A stretch of DNA of 64,000 bases. It comes from Hymenopus coronatus. Taxonomy: Eukaryota; Arthropoda; Insecta; Mantodea; Hymenopodidae. The notes below the pieces were generated by a model. That model had not been told where the DNA came from and searched no databases. It worked only from the letters and a program-made list of their open reading frames with translations. Below, one piece after another: positions 10,995 to 22,599 of this stretch. Where the stretch lies: assembly GCA_030762935.1 (NCBI GenBank), contig CM060900.1, positions 385,386,132 to 385,450,131 on the forward strand. Direction: 5' to 3'. Position numbers and translations under genes: made by a program. Position 1 is the first letter of the stretch, and each line of letters starts with the position of its first letter.

Positions 10995-11680
10995 AATGAT
11001 TAAAAACTTTTTGACCACAACTTAAATCAACGTATTAGGATGTACGTTTGATACACATTCAATTTTTTTTAAGTTTTACATGTGATATTCTGCAAGTTTT
11101 TGTTTAATAAATACTTTGATTGCAATGTAGCAATGTATTTTTATTATTCTTTCCTGTTCCCGCTTGTGTCCACACCTTCAGGAGATGTGTTTTATGTTCT
11201 TAATTAAACATTATATATTTATAATATTATATATTAATGATTTATATTTTTTTTCTTCTAAAGAGATGAGTTTGTCCGTTTAATATAAATGCTCCCTGTT
11301 TCATTCCCATAGAGAATAAATATTTATAAAAAAACGTTATGGTCCCCGTTTTGTCCGACTTTCCCCTGTTGGTCTTATACTATTACAAGAGTTATACATT
11401 TACAGATGAATCTAACAGGCTACATTCCAAACAGCAAAACTAACGCTATTAATACAACTTACTCCTGGGTCCGTACTGGCATATTGAAAGATTTGGTTGA
11501 AAAGTGCTATGAGTGTACCACTAATACTGTAACTGTAAAATCGAGAATAATATAGTTTGTAAAGTATGAATCACATGAATATTCCTATCGTACTATTTTT
11601 TCAAGCCGGAAAATATATTACACTTGACAATACAAGGTGTATATTATGTGACTTCAATGTGAAGTCTATAAAATAATTTT
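10995..11680. other. AT-rich stretch with no recognised gene
   Basis: No coding or repeat signature is visible. An AATAAA at about 11,107 could be a polyadenylation signal if the frame before it were transcribed, but such hexamers are common in DNA of this composition. Confidence 0.4.
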
Positions 11681-11689
11681 CCAGACCCA

Positions 11690-13300
11690 AGTTACCAGCA
11701 TTGATACTCGTGCTGCTGAAAAGAAGTAAGCGACATACACAGGAGAGGAAATTAAATGCCTAGAGGAAGAAGCAAAAGAAAATTCCTTCCTGCCGCCTTC
11801 TCTAAGAAACCGATTCTCAACCACAAAACAGATAAAGTTATCGGAAACATACTTTCCACAGATCCTAAACTAAACTAGGGCAGCAAAAGCGAAACAACTG
11901 AAAAACTCGTGAACTTTCCAAACATATCCTGGTAAGAACTAACAGCTGCAATAAATGATCTAAAGCTTAAGAAAGCTGTTGACCCAGACGCTATTTTAAA
12001 CGAATACCTTGTGGAATTGCAGGACCTGCTTGCAGAAATATGAACAGAATTATTCAGCATACACCTAGAGCTCGGAGCAATTCCAGGCACATGAAAGCGG
12101 TCCATTGTCAAAGTAATGCAAAGGAAAGTGAAAATAAGAAACAGGCAAGCTAGACTCACATAGATGTACTGCTCTGAAAAAAAAATTAAAGTATTTACGA
12201 AAATTATCACACAAAATGTAACCGAATTGAAGGGAAAAAACACATACTCCAAAAAGCACAATTTATATACACAACTAGTAAATCCTGCATGTACTAGCCA
12301 TAATCTTAAATCAAATAAGCCTTGATCGGAAAGGAAAATTATCACTTGACAGGAACAATAATAGCAATCCTATAGCACAACCAAGACGTTTTCGAAGATA
12401 ACGCAATCCTCTCAAAACCCATTCTTCAGATCAACAGTGTTTCTTTTCAATATTGCAACACATGATGTCATGAAAGTGTATTCAATAAATATGACACAAC
12501 CATGTTATACACACGCCGAAAATACGGTATTGATGTCGAAGAATGTATAAGATTTGCAGCTCAGTTTTCATAGCTGATAACATGGACCAACCAAAATACA
12601 CCCTTAATATATGAGAGTAAATCAGTTATGTTTCAGGAAAGGAGGAAGGATAAAAACCCAAGACATTATGTACTACGGAGGAGAAAGATTAACGACAGTA
12701 AATTCTTTCAAGTAGAGTGATTCTACAACCAACAGGAAAGAGTGTCAGCCTACAAATAAAAGACAGAGGAATAGTAGTCAGTAGTGCAATCAATGAAATT
12801 AAACATCGACAGATAATCACCCTCCAGACAGCAATGTGACCTTTCTACGCCAAAATGCCGACTGTTTTGGCTTATGGAATCCAAAAAAACAATACAAATC
12901 TAACGAAGCAGAGCCTCACAATATGCATAGAGATAAAATCTACATGCCTGAAAATGATACAAAAAGAGTCAAAACACACACTTCTCAAGAGAGACATTAC
13001 TTGATCTATATTTCAAAGAGTTAGTCTTCCTGTCTCACGCAACCATCTATGTATGTAAAATTACGAAAAGAGCTCTTGGAAAAAGGCATTGAAATAGACG
13101 GCCAGCTCTACGCCAAACCGCCATTATTGGCCGAAGCTGGACGTGAATGAATCAGCGGATGAAGAGTGTTGTTAAAAGAGCAGCAGTGCATGGATACGAC
13201 CACAAACTGTTGAGTACGGGTCAGCTCCACTCAGTGTCACAAGTGTGTGTGTTTGTAGATTTTGCGGGATAAAGTGCGAACAATACCATGTGTTTTTTTT
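11690..13300 (+). pseudogene. Decayed second LINE (reverse transcriptase to C-terminus)
   Basis: The plus strand at 11,936-12,125 gives ELTAAINDLKLKKAVDPDAI, then LNEYLVELQDLL, then TELFSIHLELGAIPGT and RSIVKVM. This is the reverse-transcriptase entry region of LINEs (EI..AI..LK..KA.GPDGI.NE.......LL..LFN..L..G.IP..W). At 12,841-12,885 the frame FYAKMPTVLAYGIQ matches the later segment with a V...YG motif. Near 13,235-13,290 the codons include a CHKC and a CGIKCEQYH pattern, like the Cys/His knuckle near some LINE C-termini. Stops and frame changes are frequent, so it is old. The piggyBac element begins right after it. Confidence 0.55.
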
Positions 13301-13310
13301 TTTCCGTTAA

Positions 13311-15276
13311 CCCTGGTGTTCTGTTCGGGTCTATATGATCCGATATCATAGCTATTCTTGTTATATATTTCTTATTTAATCCGACATTTTTATGAAATTT
13401 AATGATTTTGTCCAATAATATATCATCATTTTCTGGTTAAAAAATGTGTTACAAAATTTTGAGTATTTTTTTTTTAAATAGCATTTGTTACATTTGTACT
13501 GTTCGGGTCATTATGAACATGATTTAGAAGCTCCTGCTGATGCCTCCAATAGTGAGTCCATTTCAGAATTTCAAAATCACACAAGTAATACGTCTGAAAG
13601 TGATAGTTCTGACGATGATTCTAACAGTCTTCAAACAGGCAGTGATGAAAAAACTATTATTTTTAAAAATAAAACTATTGAATGAAAGTTACAAGCACCT
13701 CTATAATGTGGCCGTCACTCTGTTTCAAATGTCATCAAGAAGACACCAGGAATTACAATACAGAGGGACACAGAGTTTATGGCGAGCAGTGGTAAAATAT
13801 TGATAGAAATGTTTTTCAATGCTATTTAGGACTTCTGTTTCTTGCTGGGGTATATCGATCTCATGGGGAGTCAACAAAAAGCCTGTGGGATAAGGAAACT
13901 GGCTGGAACATATTTCGGGTAACAATGTCACTTAAAACTTTCTATAACAGAACGCGTGTTTTGCGGTTTGATAAGAGGTCTACTAGAGAAGAAAGGCGAC
14001 TTAGTCATAAATTTGCTCCTATTCGCAACATTTGGGAAAAATGGGTTGAAACACTTCCTAAATTATATAATCCTACAAAAAATGTAACAGTTGATGAACA
14101 ATTATTGGGATTTAGAGTACGCTGTCCCTTCAAGCAATACGTCCCTTCTAAACCCACAAAATACGGGATAAAGATATGATCTCTTTGTGACATCGTATCT
14201 TCAAAAAGCACAAATATACACAGGAAAAGAACAAGAAGCAGTACCAGAAAAAAAATCAAGGTATGAGAGCAGTGTGTGATCTTACATGTGAGCTGAGTGG
14301 CCAAAATGTAACTTGTGACAACTGCTTCTGAAATGACAATTGACGATGTTGGGAACTGTACGTAAAAACAAGATGGAACTTTGACAACAAATGAACGGAG
14401 GAGAAGTACATAGTTCTATGTTTTACTTCACAAATGACACTATAGTAGTCAATTACATTGCAAAGATGAAGAAAAATGTAGTACTAATAAGTACACTGCA
14501 CCATGTTATTCAAATGGGCAACAGGGACAACAAGAAACCACAAATGATTTTCGATTATAGTGTTAGTAAAGGAGCTGTAGACACACTAGATCAAGCAGTA
14601 AGTACATATACCTGCAAAAGGAAAACAAATTGGTGGCCAATGATTGTTATCTATAACATGCTTGATGTTTCTGCTAATAATGCGTATATCTTATGGACTG
14701 CCATAGCTCCTAAATGGAATATGAACAAATTATCAAGGAGACGACTATTTCTAGAAGAACTTGGGAAATCTCTGATAAAAGAATATATTGCATCCAGAAA
14801 ACATTTTACAAGGACAGAAGAATAGTTAAAAATAGTGAAGAGAATTCAAGCCCCTGAAAATGTGGTCAATTAGACTTCGTCAGAAAGAAAAACTGTAAAA
14901 CGTGCACCATGCACATAGGCTTTGTCCATCGAAAAATGACAACAAAGCAATGCTATATGGAAAGTGTAGTAAACACATTTGTGAAGTAAATGTTACTTAT
15001 TTGTGTCCACATTGTTATTTCTGAGGAATAATATCTGTCAAATTTGTTTTCAGTAATTACTGTAATATTATATTTAATATTTTTTCAATAGTTCAATTTA
15101 TGTTTCAGAATGGTTCAAGTTGTTTGCAATAAGTAACAATAATAATAAAAAGTATAATATTTTGTCTTATTTATGATTTATGACTCATTTTATCTGATTA
15201 TAATAAATTATAATACTTCGGGTTATATTGACTCCAACAGTACATCCTCATAGTAAATTCGAACAGAATGGCAGGG
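13311..15276. mobile_element. piggyBac-family DNA transposon, inactive
   Basis: The element is 1966 bp and is flanked by TTAA on both sides (13307-13310 and 15277-15280), the target duplication of this superfamily. The ends are inverted repeats of 17 bases: CCCTGGTGTTCTGTTCG on the left and CCCTGCCATTCTGTTCG from the right, differing at three positions. Between them lie pieces of one piggyBac transposase on the plus strand. The clear ends with a heavily damaged gene suggest that the copy was moved by a transposase made elsewhere, or that it decayed after arrival. Confidence 0.93.
13485..15024 (+). pseudogene. piggyBac transposase (DDE_Tnp_1_7), broken
   Basis: Pieces of a piggyBac transposase follow in order across several frames. 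An acidic N-terminus is at 13,510-13,685 (SESDSSDDDSN). Then LLFLAGVYRSHGEST and LWDKETGWNIFRVTMSLKTF lead into 13,925-14,179, which has RFDKRSTREER, FAPIRNIWEKW and NVTVDEQLLGFR; the aspartate in VTVDEQ is the first catalytic residue. Next come LTCELSGQNVTCDNCF (second aspartate), a gap of missing residues, and 14,391-14,825 with DYSVSKGAVDTLDQ (third) and CKRKTNWWPM. A Cys-rich end follows (LYGKCSKHIC, YLCPHC) to TGA at 15022-15024. Several stops, frame changes and a short deletion after the second aspartate leave it inactive. Confidence 0.9.
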
Positions 15277-15360
15277 TTAAATGTGAAATATTGAGTGACT
15301 GAACTTACTGCTATAACTGAAAGTTTTGCAGAATTATGGACATTGCTCTTATCCTGCCTA

Positions 15361-15435
15361 TTGTTGTTGTAGTTCTTCTTATGGTTATTATTATTATTAT
15401 TCCTATTCTTCTTCTTCTTATTATTTTTATTAAAC
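15361..15435. repeat. TTA/TTC-rich simple repeat
   Basis: Runs of TTG, TTA and TTC triplets form an imperfect low-complexity tract. Such tracts often mark the tails of SINE or LINE copies, but no attached element is clear. Confidence 0.7.
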
Positions 15436-15539
15436 CACCCTTAGCCGTTATTCACGTCTGAAGTACGATTCCTACACATCCCTACAGTGGCACATGCAGA
15501 GCTTTACATTTTTATACAGACTTAAATGAATATTCATAC

Positions 15540-15860
15540 CAAATTTCATTAAAGTATATGTTTTCATTCAGGATATACTCAAAATTTATACAATTTAATT
15601 AGCTAAAATCAAAACCTATTTTTTCTACAGATATTGAGCTACCTTCATATTTGTTTCAAATTAAATTCTTTAATACCTTTGTAGGAAATTTTCTGCTTAA
15701 AATTTTCCTATATTAATATTTCCTAAATAAAATTTATTTTATGTCACAAAGACGGAGAAGCTGCTAAAATAGAGCATGCTGTTGCTTTTTAAAGACTAAC
15801 CTTGGACCAATATAAAAAATACAACCAGACATTTTATTATACACATTCTGCATTCCGTTA
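15540..15860 (+). repeat. Interspersed repeat N, copy 2
   Basis: This segment matches the flanks of SINE K1 at 2,880-3,500 without the SINE: TTCATTCAGGATATAC, then TACAGATATTGAGCTACC, then ACAACCAGACATTTTATTAT leading to CACATTCTG. It shows the empty site of the K1 insertion. No coding capacity is seen. Confidence 0.4.
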
Positions 15861-15904
15861 ATGGGACGGGCGCTTTGAGATTAGGATAAGATTTCTCCCC
15901 GTCA

Positions 15905-16178
15905 ATCGTCCTCCATGGTGTATGGTTAAGGTTCTATCTACTAGTTCCCAAAGCCGCGTGTTCAAACCCGGTGAAGGGCGTAAAATTAATTAACATGGAT
16001 TCCATCAGGAGGAAAGTAAAGCCGTTGGTGCCATATAGTAGCTTTTCGACACGTAAAAGAGCTTCAAAGTGGACAAATAGTCCTCTGTGATACATTAAGC
16101 GGTTTTCACGCTCAGTATAGAATGGAACGCTGAGAAACATGGTAGCTAAAGAGTATCCATAAATAAAACTCAATTTAG
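15905..16178 (+). repeat. tRNA-derived SINE, family A copy 1
   Basis: The head has GGTGTATGGTTAAGG (A-box-like) and GTGTTCAAACCCGG (B box). The body follows the order seen in the copy at 62,913: ATGGATTCC.TC.GGAGGAAAG, ACACGTAAAAGAGC, CCTCTG, TTAAGCGGT.TTCACGC, GAATGGAACGCTGAGA and TCCATAAATAAAAC. A weak possible duplication, AGATTT(C)TCCC, lies on both sides. Confidence 0.8.
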
Positions 16179-16199
16179 ATTTTCCCTGGAACATAATCT

Positions 16200-17280
16200 T
16201 TTTCCTGAAGCGGATAGCTGGGCATCAACGGAATGATGCGACTTAAGGTATATAATCACTAAGAAACACAGAAAAAGAGATGTAAATATTTTATATATAA
16301 GTTTTATTCACACAGCTTGAAAATGCATGCAAGTCCAAAACGAGATAAAAACTGAAACAATGGATCGGGCATGAACTGTTCTCTAAGAGGTGCGAGCGTT
16401 TTTTACAACATGAACCTATGCCCCTGAGATTAGGTCACTACCAATGAACACGAGCTCTCCTTAGTGAAATTTACCTCATGCAGTGATACAGACCAAATTT
16501 ACTAGAAGGGCGTTTCAGAAACGATCGCAATGATGTGGCGGCGGCAAAGCCATTGATGCCCGCAGAGACATTTTCCACCATCAAGTACAACTTCCGCCAG
16601 TTCAAAGACTCGAGGCAAACGCAATAGTCATCACCATCAATCATAATCACTCTCTGCTCATCTCATCACAGAATCATACTAAAGAGTTTCTCCAGCCGAA
16701 CTGGTAAAAACATCTGTAGACTTGCCTATTTTTCCTACAAGATTTATTGAATTTTAGATAAATCATTTTGAGCTATTTTCTTTTTGACAGCCTAGATATT
16801 TGCTGATAAAAAGCCTGGCAGGAAGATTGTTTGGACTAATAATATTTTATTATGGTTTCTGAGGGATGTATGCATCCGTCTTTTTGTTTTTGTTTTGTTT
16901 TTTTTGCTTTGCCTTATTAAAGATATTTCTTATTCTGTCTTTCCTATGCTCAAAGTCTATAAACCACTATGTATCTTTCTAGGATTTAATCTGCGTTTAT
17001 ATGAGGCAATTGTCGTTATAACTCTCATGGATAGCCTCTTGAATTGAATAATATAACCAAATGATTTGGTCCTCTAAATTCATATAAAATATATATATGG
17101 ATATATTTATAAATATAAATACCCATATAAATTTGAATACAATAACAATAAAGGATATGTGGTTATGATTGGGTTGTGTTTCTTTAGGGGCTTCCCTGAT
17201 CACCAGATAAATGCGAATGTCCTTCAATGCCGTTTATATTGTGATTTAATTCGTCCTTCTTCCCGTTAGTTCTTTTGTGG
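16200..17280. other. Stretch with no recognised gene or repeat
   Basis: I see no family signature. The open frame on the minus strand at 16,997-17,227 is isoleucine-rich and compositionally unremarkable. Confidence 0.4.
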
Positions 17281-17289
17281 TTAGAATTT

Positions 17290-17605
17290 TTGGCGATGGT
17301 GCTCGGTGCGGCGGGGCAGGGAAAAAGGATACTCAAAATCACCATCTCGAGTCATGCGATTTAGGCTGGTTGCCAGGGTAAGAACCGCTCCTGGCTTTGA
17401 GTCCCATGTGCGGCCGAGCCTCGGTCTGCCTGTCTGCTTGCTCAATCTGGAAACTGTATCAATCCTGTTATTTCTGTGCTGTAGTTTCTGCCTCCAGCCG
17501 CCCTGTGATCCTCCCTCCCGGGGACGCCCCTCATTGGGCTTCTGTGCAATTACCTTAGGTTCGGCGCCGAGTCCCCTCCGTCCTTATCCTACGATAGACA
17601 ACTGA
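17290..17605 (+). repeat. SINE-like element, family D
   Basis: A GC-richer island in AT-rich DNA. It contains CTGGTTGCCAGGGTAAG and GGCTTTGAGTCCCATG, which sit where tRNA-like A and B boxes would, then a CT-rich body with CCTCCCGGGGACGCCCC. The abrupt change of base composition and the box spacing support a SINE. No second copy was found in the window. Confidence 0.45.
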
Positions 17606-18059
17606 AGGATCTTTCACGGTGTTCCAATGTGAGGTATCAGATAAAATATACTGAGTAAAAAATAATACAGTTCATGAGTTCCTAACTTATACAACTAGCA
17701 ATGGAATTGTTGCCAACATTGAAAATATATAACTTACTGGAGAGCAGAAGGTCCAAAAGGCTTGTGATCCCTTTTGTTGAGTTTTTGCTACTCCAGATTT
17801 CGTAATGAAGTTTGGTGTAACACCCGAGGAGATTTCCTTCCCTGTACAAGTGTAGAAAAACTGCTTTAGTTCCGTAGTGGGTGGGTTGCTGCCATCGTAG
17901 GGAAGGTAGCCAGAACTCACTTCTTTCTATATAATACATCGCACATACAAGCGCTCTGTTTGTTCTGGTTTTACTTTTTGTTTCCCTTCTCTTTTTCATT
18001 AATTCTTCCCGGCGTTTCTGTTGTTTGTCTTATTGATTTCCCTTTGCTTACATTTTTTT

Positions 18060-18190
18060 TCTTTCACACATTTACAAGCACACAGACATCCATGCCCGAG
18101 GCGGGACAAAAACCCGCAATCCCCTGCGCCAGGAAGCACCAAGCTAGACACGTTAGCGAACGCAGTCATGGAGACTGGTTAATTTTAGGC
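18060..18190 (-). repeat. tRNA-derived SINE, family B copy 1
   Basis: On the minus strand a tRNA-like head reads CCATGACTGCGTTCGCTAAC, then a B box near GATTGCGGGTTTTGTCC. The copy at 21,340-21,475 has the same order of motifs, including CATGCCC.AGGCGG and AGCACCAA.C.AGACGC.TTAGCGA on the plus strand. It is a SINE head and not a working tRNA. Confidence 0.65.
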
Positions 18191-18804
18191 CCTTGTTCCA
18201 TCATCCTACTTCGGAGTTGAGATTCACCGTGGTGACATTATTAGAAAAAAATTTTAGAGGTGGCAAAATTTGAATTTAACTAATAACAGTTATACAATTG
18301 CTATTGCGAGTATTATTGACGCAATTTATTAACCTGCCTCAATATTCACGGAGTTCAGAATTTAAGGGTATTTAGGACAGGTGAGAGGTTCTTAAAAATT
18401 CTAGAGCTAGAGTATTCAAACTTAGTATGCTGGCTGATTCTATTTCTAATAGCATTATATGAAATTTTCATCAAAATTATATGAATTTTAATTGGGTTAG
18501 GAAAATGTAATCATCTTCATCGATTGCGATTCGTGCAAATTTTGAGATAATCCATACGGCTTAATTTTTTTCTTGGTTGAGTTCTGCGCAAGATTATTTG
18601 GAATATTTATAAATAATTGAAATTTCTTTTGAAATAAGAAACTTAAAAAGTTACACTATTGCGTACTTTAACACCAAAGTTTTATAAAATTTTAAGGTCA
18701 ATGAATTCATTATGCGCAAGATGTTTAAAATAATGTAAAATTACCCTTAAAATCATATGCAATAGCATTTAGAATATGTGTACAAATTTTCTTGCAGATT
18801 GTTT

Positions 18805-20055
18805 GATAAAAAGTCTGATGTGTTCCATTCACATGACTTTCTTTAGCTGTTTCACATATAAACTATTCTTACAAAAGATTATTCTTCCATCTGCTTCATG
18901 CTAATCGAGATAAACATTAGGCAGAAATGGTCTTATTACTTGCTTCCTACTAAGTCAGAAGGGAAACAAAGGAATACACTAGGCCAAAGCCATAGTCTAA
19001 TCTTTAAAAGCTGGTCCTATGTGAAACAATTTAAGTGGTTCGCTTTGGGTGACCTGCAGTAAAACAAGAGAGATGAACGAAATGTGACTGCACGTTTGAA
19101 AATGTTATGTAGTTTTAAGTTAAAGGCAACAAAAACTAATATCTCACAAACTCTCAACTCTGCATAAAAACGCTTATGACATAAATTATGTGTTTTAACG
19201 AGATCTACATTTTCTGTGTGGTATGTTTTTGTCTATCTGTTAGGGTTTACCAGTTATGCAAAATTCAGCAAAATTCATCCAGAATGAAGAAGTTTTCAGA
19301 ACCTATTCCCATAAAAATCAAGATATACATTTTATTTGTGATGTAAATACCTTAACATGCAGTATGTTAATCAAAATTGTTATAGTAATTTTTGTAAAAA
19401 GCAGAGCTTTCGATTTTTTTTCCAAGTAAAAGACAGTTTGCGGTGGGAGGGTTTTCTTGGAAATCTCCTTGTCACATCCTTGGAAGATACTTAACATAAA
19501 TACCACTACACAAAGCTTGTGTGCAAAAACAATAAAATCTATACTAATTGACTATAATAGTTGACTATACTATGAATGCTGGGACTTAAAGTACTTACAA
19601 CATTATAGGTCGCCATTGAGGTACATATGTCATCTCAAAATAATTTGAGATCACCTTGTGGTTTACAGGGAAACTTGTGAGTCGGTTGAGAAAGACAATG
19701 TTATGCCAGCATGTTGCCGTGGTAGCTCCGTGGTAGAGAACGGAAAATCCGTGGTTCAAATCCCGGCTATGGCATTGAATTTTTCAGTCTGAGCCTACCT
19801 ACCCAACTCCTGTCCTACACACAGCTTGTGTGAAAAACAATTAAATCAATAAACATCAAGTTTGGTATTTAAGGGTCTCTACGTTTTTGAGCTACGCGGT
19901 CCACACACACACACAGATTGACCTTTCTCTAAAAATTTCTTTTGGGCTCAGCGGTCCTCAAAACATATATTTCCGGTGAAACTTCAGCATCGAATGTTTG
20001 GGTGGAAAACAACACTTTGTCTAGCTACTATGTACTTAAGTGCTAGAGAAAGTAG
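18805..20055 (+). repeat. Interspersed repeat L, copy b (split by SINE C1)
   Basis: This is one of the fullest L copies. It begins GATGTGTTCCATTCACATGA and keeps every landmark: ATCGAGATAAACATTAG, GGTTTACCAGTTATGC, ATCCAGAATGAAGAAG, TCACATCCTTGGAAGATAC. After a 343-base insertion (19,506-19,848) it resumes with CAAGTTTGGTATTTAAGGGT, a CA run, ATATTTCCGGTGAAAC, and a decayed palindrome CTAGCTACTATGTAC..GCTAG. It does not encode a recognisable protein. Confidence 0.75.
19506..19848 (+). repeat. SINE C element 1, inserted in repeat L
   Basis: The insert carries a tail fragment (AAAGCTTGTGTGCAAAAACA), a central block read in reverse (AATAGTTGACTATACTATGA to CACCTTGTGGTTTACAG), a tRNA-like head (TAGCTCCGTGGTAGAG and GTGGTTCAAATCCCGGC), and a tail (TTGAATTTTTCAGTCTGA to AGCTTGTGTGAAAAACA). 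Near-duplicates ATAAATACCA (19496-19505) and ATAAACATCA (19849-19858) flank it, matching the point where L is interrupted. The central block includes the palindromic ATCTCAAATTATTTTGAGAT type sequence. Confidence 0.7.
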
Positions 20056-20059
20056 TACA

Positions 20060-21335
20060 CCATATGGGATATATTGCATGCTCAAAAACGTAGTTAGATT
20101 TAGTAAATAATACCTACATTACCTAAGATTTATCTAATGTCTATTAATCATAAAAATTCACCACACGTATGGTTATTTCCTTTCTTCTTCCTCTTAAGCT
20201 CATCTTTCTGCAATTTCTGAATCCTTTGTCTGTTTCTAGTGGATTGCGTCTTCTGTGAGGAACTGCGACGATTGCCATACGTCTTCTGAAATTTCTCCTG
20301 AAGGCTGGTTTTGTTGCTCTTTTGGTTATTTCTTCACCACTGGTGCACGCATTTATCGCTTGAAAGGCAATGCATCCCATGCCATGGTCAGCAACTGCAT
20401 TGATAACTCCAAACTTCCAGTATTTTATTACAAACAAAAGTTTCCTTACAGCGCTTGCACCTAATGGAGGAATGCAAGCCTTTAGTGTGGTATGACTGAA
20501 GAAGTAAACTGGGGTTCTGAGGAATTCTAATCATTTGTAAGACCTTCAATTTATTTTACTCATCTTATCTGTTTGGCCTTTTTTTTTTGTGTGCTGAATT
20601 TGTGCATTTTGCTCTTACCAACAATATTGACTATAATCTCTAGCTTTAGATCTGGATATAAATGGTAGTGTGACGTACAGAAAACAGCTAATAATTTAAG
20701 AAGAAACTTTACATAAAACATAAAAAGGATGAAAAACAAAGAAAAATATTGTTCGTGTTATCTGATTGAAATGATGTTTCTTTGCTTTAAGTAAAAATGT
20801 TTTAGTATTTGCTTTGAATTATTTGCGATGATATCATCTAAGATCCCCACATAGTATTACAGATCAGCCGTTAGTATAAAGAGTGGAACTATAAATATAG
20901 GTTTACCTCTTAGAGAAAAATATGTGCGAGGCACATATTTAAATACATATGACGGGCTTTATAGAAATGCTTTAGAAACCATTTAGAGCTTGGATTTAAA
21001 GGAAATATCAAATCTGTATGTTTTACTAACATTACAAAGGGTTCATTATTCTACAAAAAAAATGAAAAATCGATAATTTTTGACAAGTTCTGATTAAAAT
21101 GGGTTGGTTCTAAGTACCCATATAAAGAAAGCCAAAATTATAATTCTGAATGTATGATTCAGCTCTGATTAACGTAACAGCTATTGTAGGCTCGAGGACT
21201 ATTTTAAATGACAAAAGTGTATATAATTTGAACAGACAGATCAGGAATCCGCTTGCTTACAAATATAAATCATTATCCTTTTCTTTATTTGTATTAGTGT
21301 TTTTTTATCCCCATTTAAATTTCCCCCCGTAGGTT
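20060..21335. other. Stretch with no recognised gene
   Basis: Open frames at 20,144-20,437 (-) and 20,255-20,464 (+) overlap on opposite strands. The minus one is arginine-rich (FRRNFRRRM, LRGRRKE), but I do not recognise a family. A decayed LINE or spacer sequence is possible. Confidence 0.35.
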
Positions 21336-21339
21336 TTAC

Positions 21340-21475
21340 TGTTCCTTTACAAACATAGACACATTGCACAAACATTTAACACCCATGCCCAAGGCGGAAC
21401 TCGAACCCACGATCCCCTGCCCACGAAGCACCAAAGCGAGACGCCTTAGCGAGCGTGACCATGGGGACCGGCAGT
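21340..21475 (-). repeat. tRNA-derived SINE, family B copy 2
   Basis: The minus strand reads GCCGGTCCCCATGGTCACGC, then GGGGATCGTGGGTTCGAGTT, a good tRNA-like head with A and B boxes. It shares its motif order with 18,060-18,190. Confidence 0.7.
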
Positions 21476-21479
21476 GTTT

Positions 21480-22595
21480 ACCAGTGTGATTATAATTATC
21501 AACGTTTATTAAACAATGGTCACTGGATGTCATGTTATGTCCGACATTCCAATTTAAGATTTAGTTTTTTTTTTAATTTAAGCCACATAAAGTAAAATAA
21601 ATATTTGTTGCAGTATACATACTGCTGTGTTTTCGAAAGCTGTGTTTTCAGATTCAAATTTAAAAAAAAAGACAACAATTAAACAGAGTTTCGAAATTAC
21701 AAAATTAACTATTATCAGTACAAGGAATATAAATAAGAAGGTTTGAGGGCAGGTGTGTAGCAGAGTGTTATTTGCAAACGCCAACACACTGTAGGAGGGA
21801 TAGCGTGACTTATTTGCAACGTCACTGCGTTTAATCCCTGGTTTTAATGCTTTGAAATTCGTATGTCTACAGATAGTAATATTACAACTACAGAACTGAA
21901 TGCTAAAAGCCATGTTTCTATACTCCTGGAAACAAAAATAAATATTTATATTTTGAAAAGGAATTATCCCATATTTTGGCATATGGAAAACGACATTGTG
22001 TATATACATACATATATACTTGACGTCATCGACTAGGAATTTCATGCTACCAGAGAATACAATTATTTATGCAAGTCACATACAGGATCAGCTTTAAACT
22101 AGAAATAATACATTTAAGAATATTACCAGAATATTTTAAAAGAAATGTATTTATACGCTTATTATTCAAATTCTATGTTAGAATTTTAGGCTTTCAGCAG
22201 TTCCATATTTATTTATCTTCTTCATATTTCAAAAGCATTGGTAACCGATTTAACTAATAAGTATAAAAATGATAACCTAATTGTCTAAATATGTTTGTGT
22301 TACCATGGTAATTCTAATGTTTTATTCCTTTTGGAATTGAACTCCATGTAATCCTTATTACTTTGAAATATGCCAAGTATTTTTGATGTTGTGTTCAAAA
22401 ATTAACCAAATTATTATAGTTTAATGTTTGTATATTACACTGCCTTATAACAGGACAAGATGTCCTTGTTTGCAGTTATATAGTGGAAGATAGTTTATGA
22501 CATCTAAAGTCGTCTTAGCTCGTTATTTTTCTGATCTACAATTTGTAACAGGGTATGTAAGTATACAAATATTTAAACTATCTTTGATTTGGATT
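21480..22595. other. AT-rich stretch with no recognised gene
   Basis: The longest frame (21,578-22,045, minus) is rich in Phe, Ile and Cys, as expected when AT-rich DNA is translated. I see no signature of a real protein or repeat. Confidence 0.4.
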
Positions 22596-22599
22596 AATT

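Noticed and set aside
13485..13685. Acidic 66-codon frame as a separate gene
   Set aside because: It sits in the correct place for the acidic N-terminus of the piggyBac transposase and inside the element's ends.
21578..22045. 155-codon minus-strand frame as a membrane protein
   Set aside because: Its Phe/Ile/Cys richness is what AT-rich DNA gives. No start context, domains or related copies were seen.
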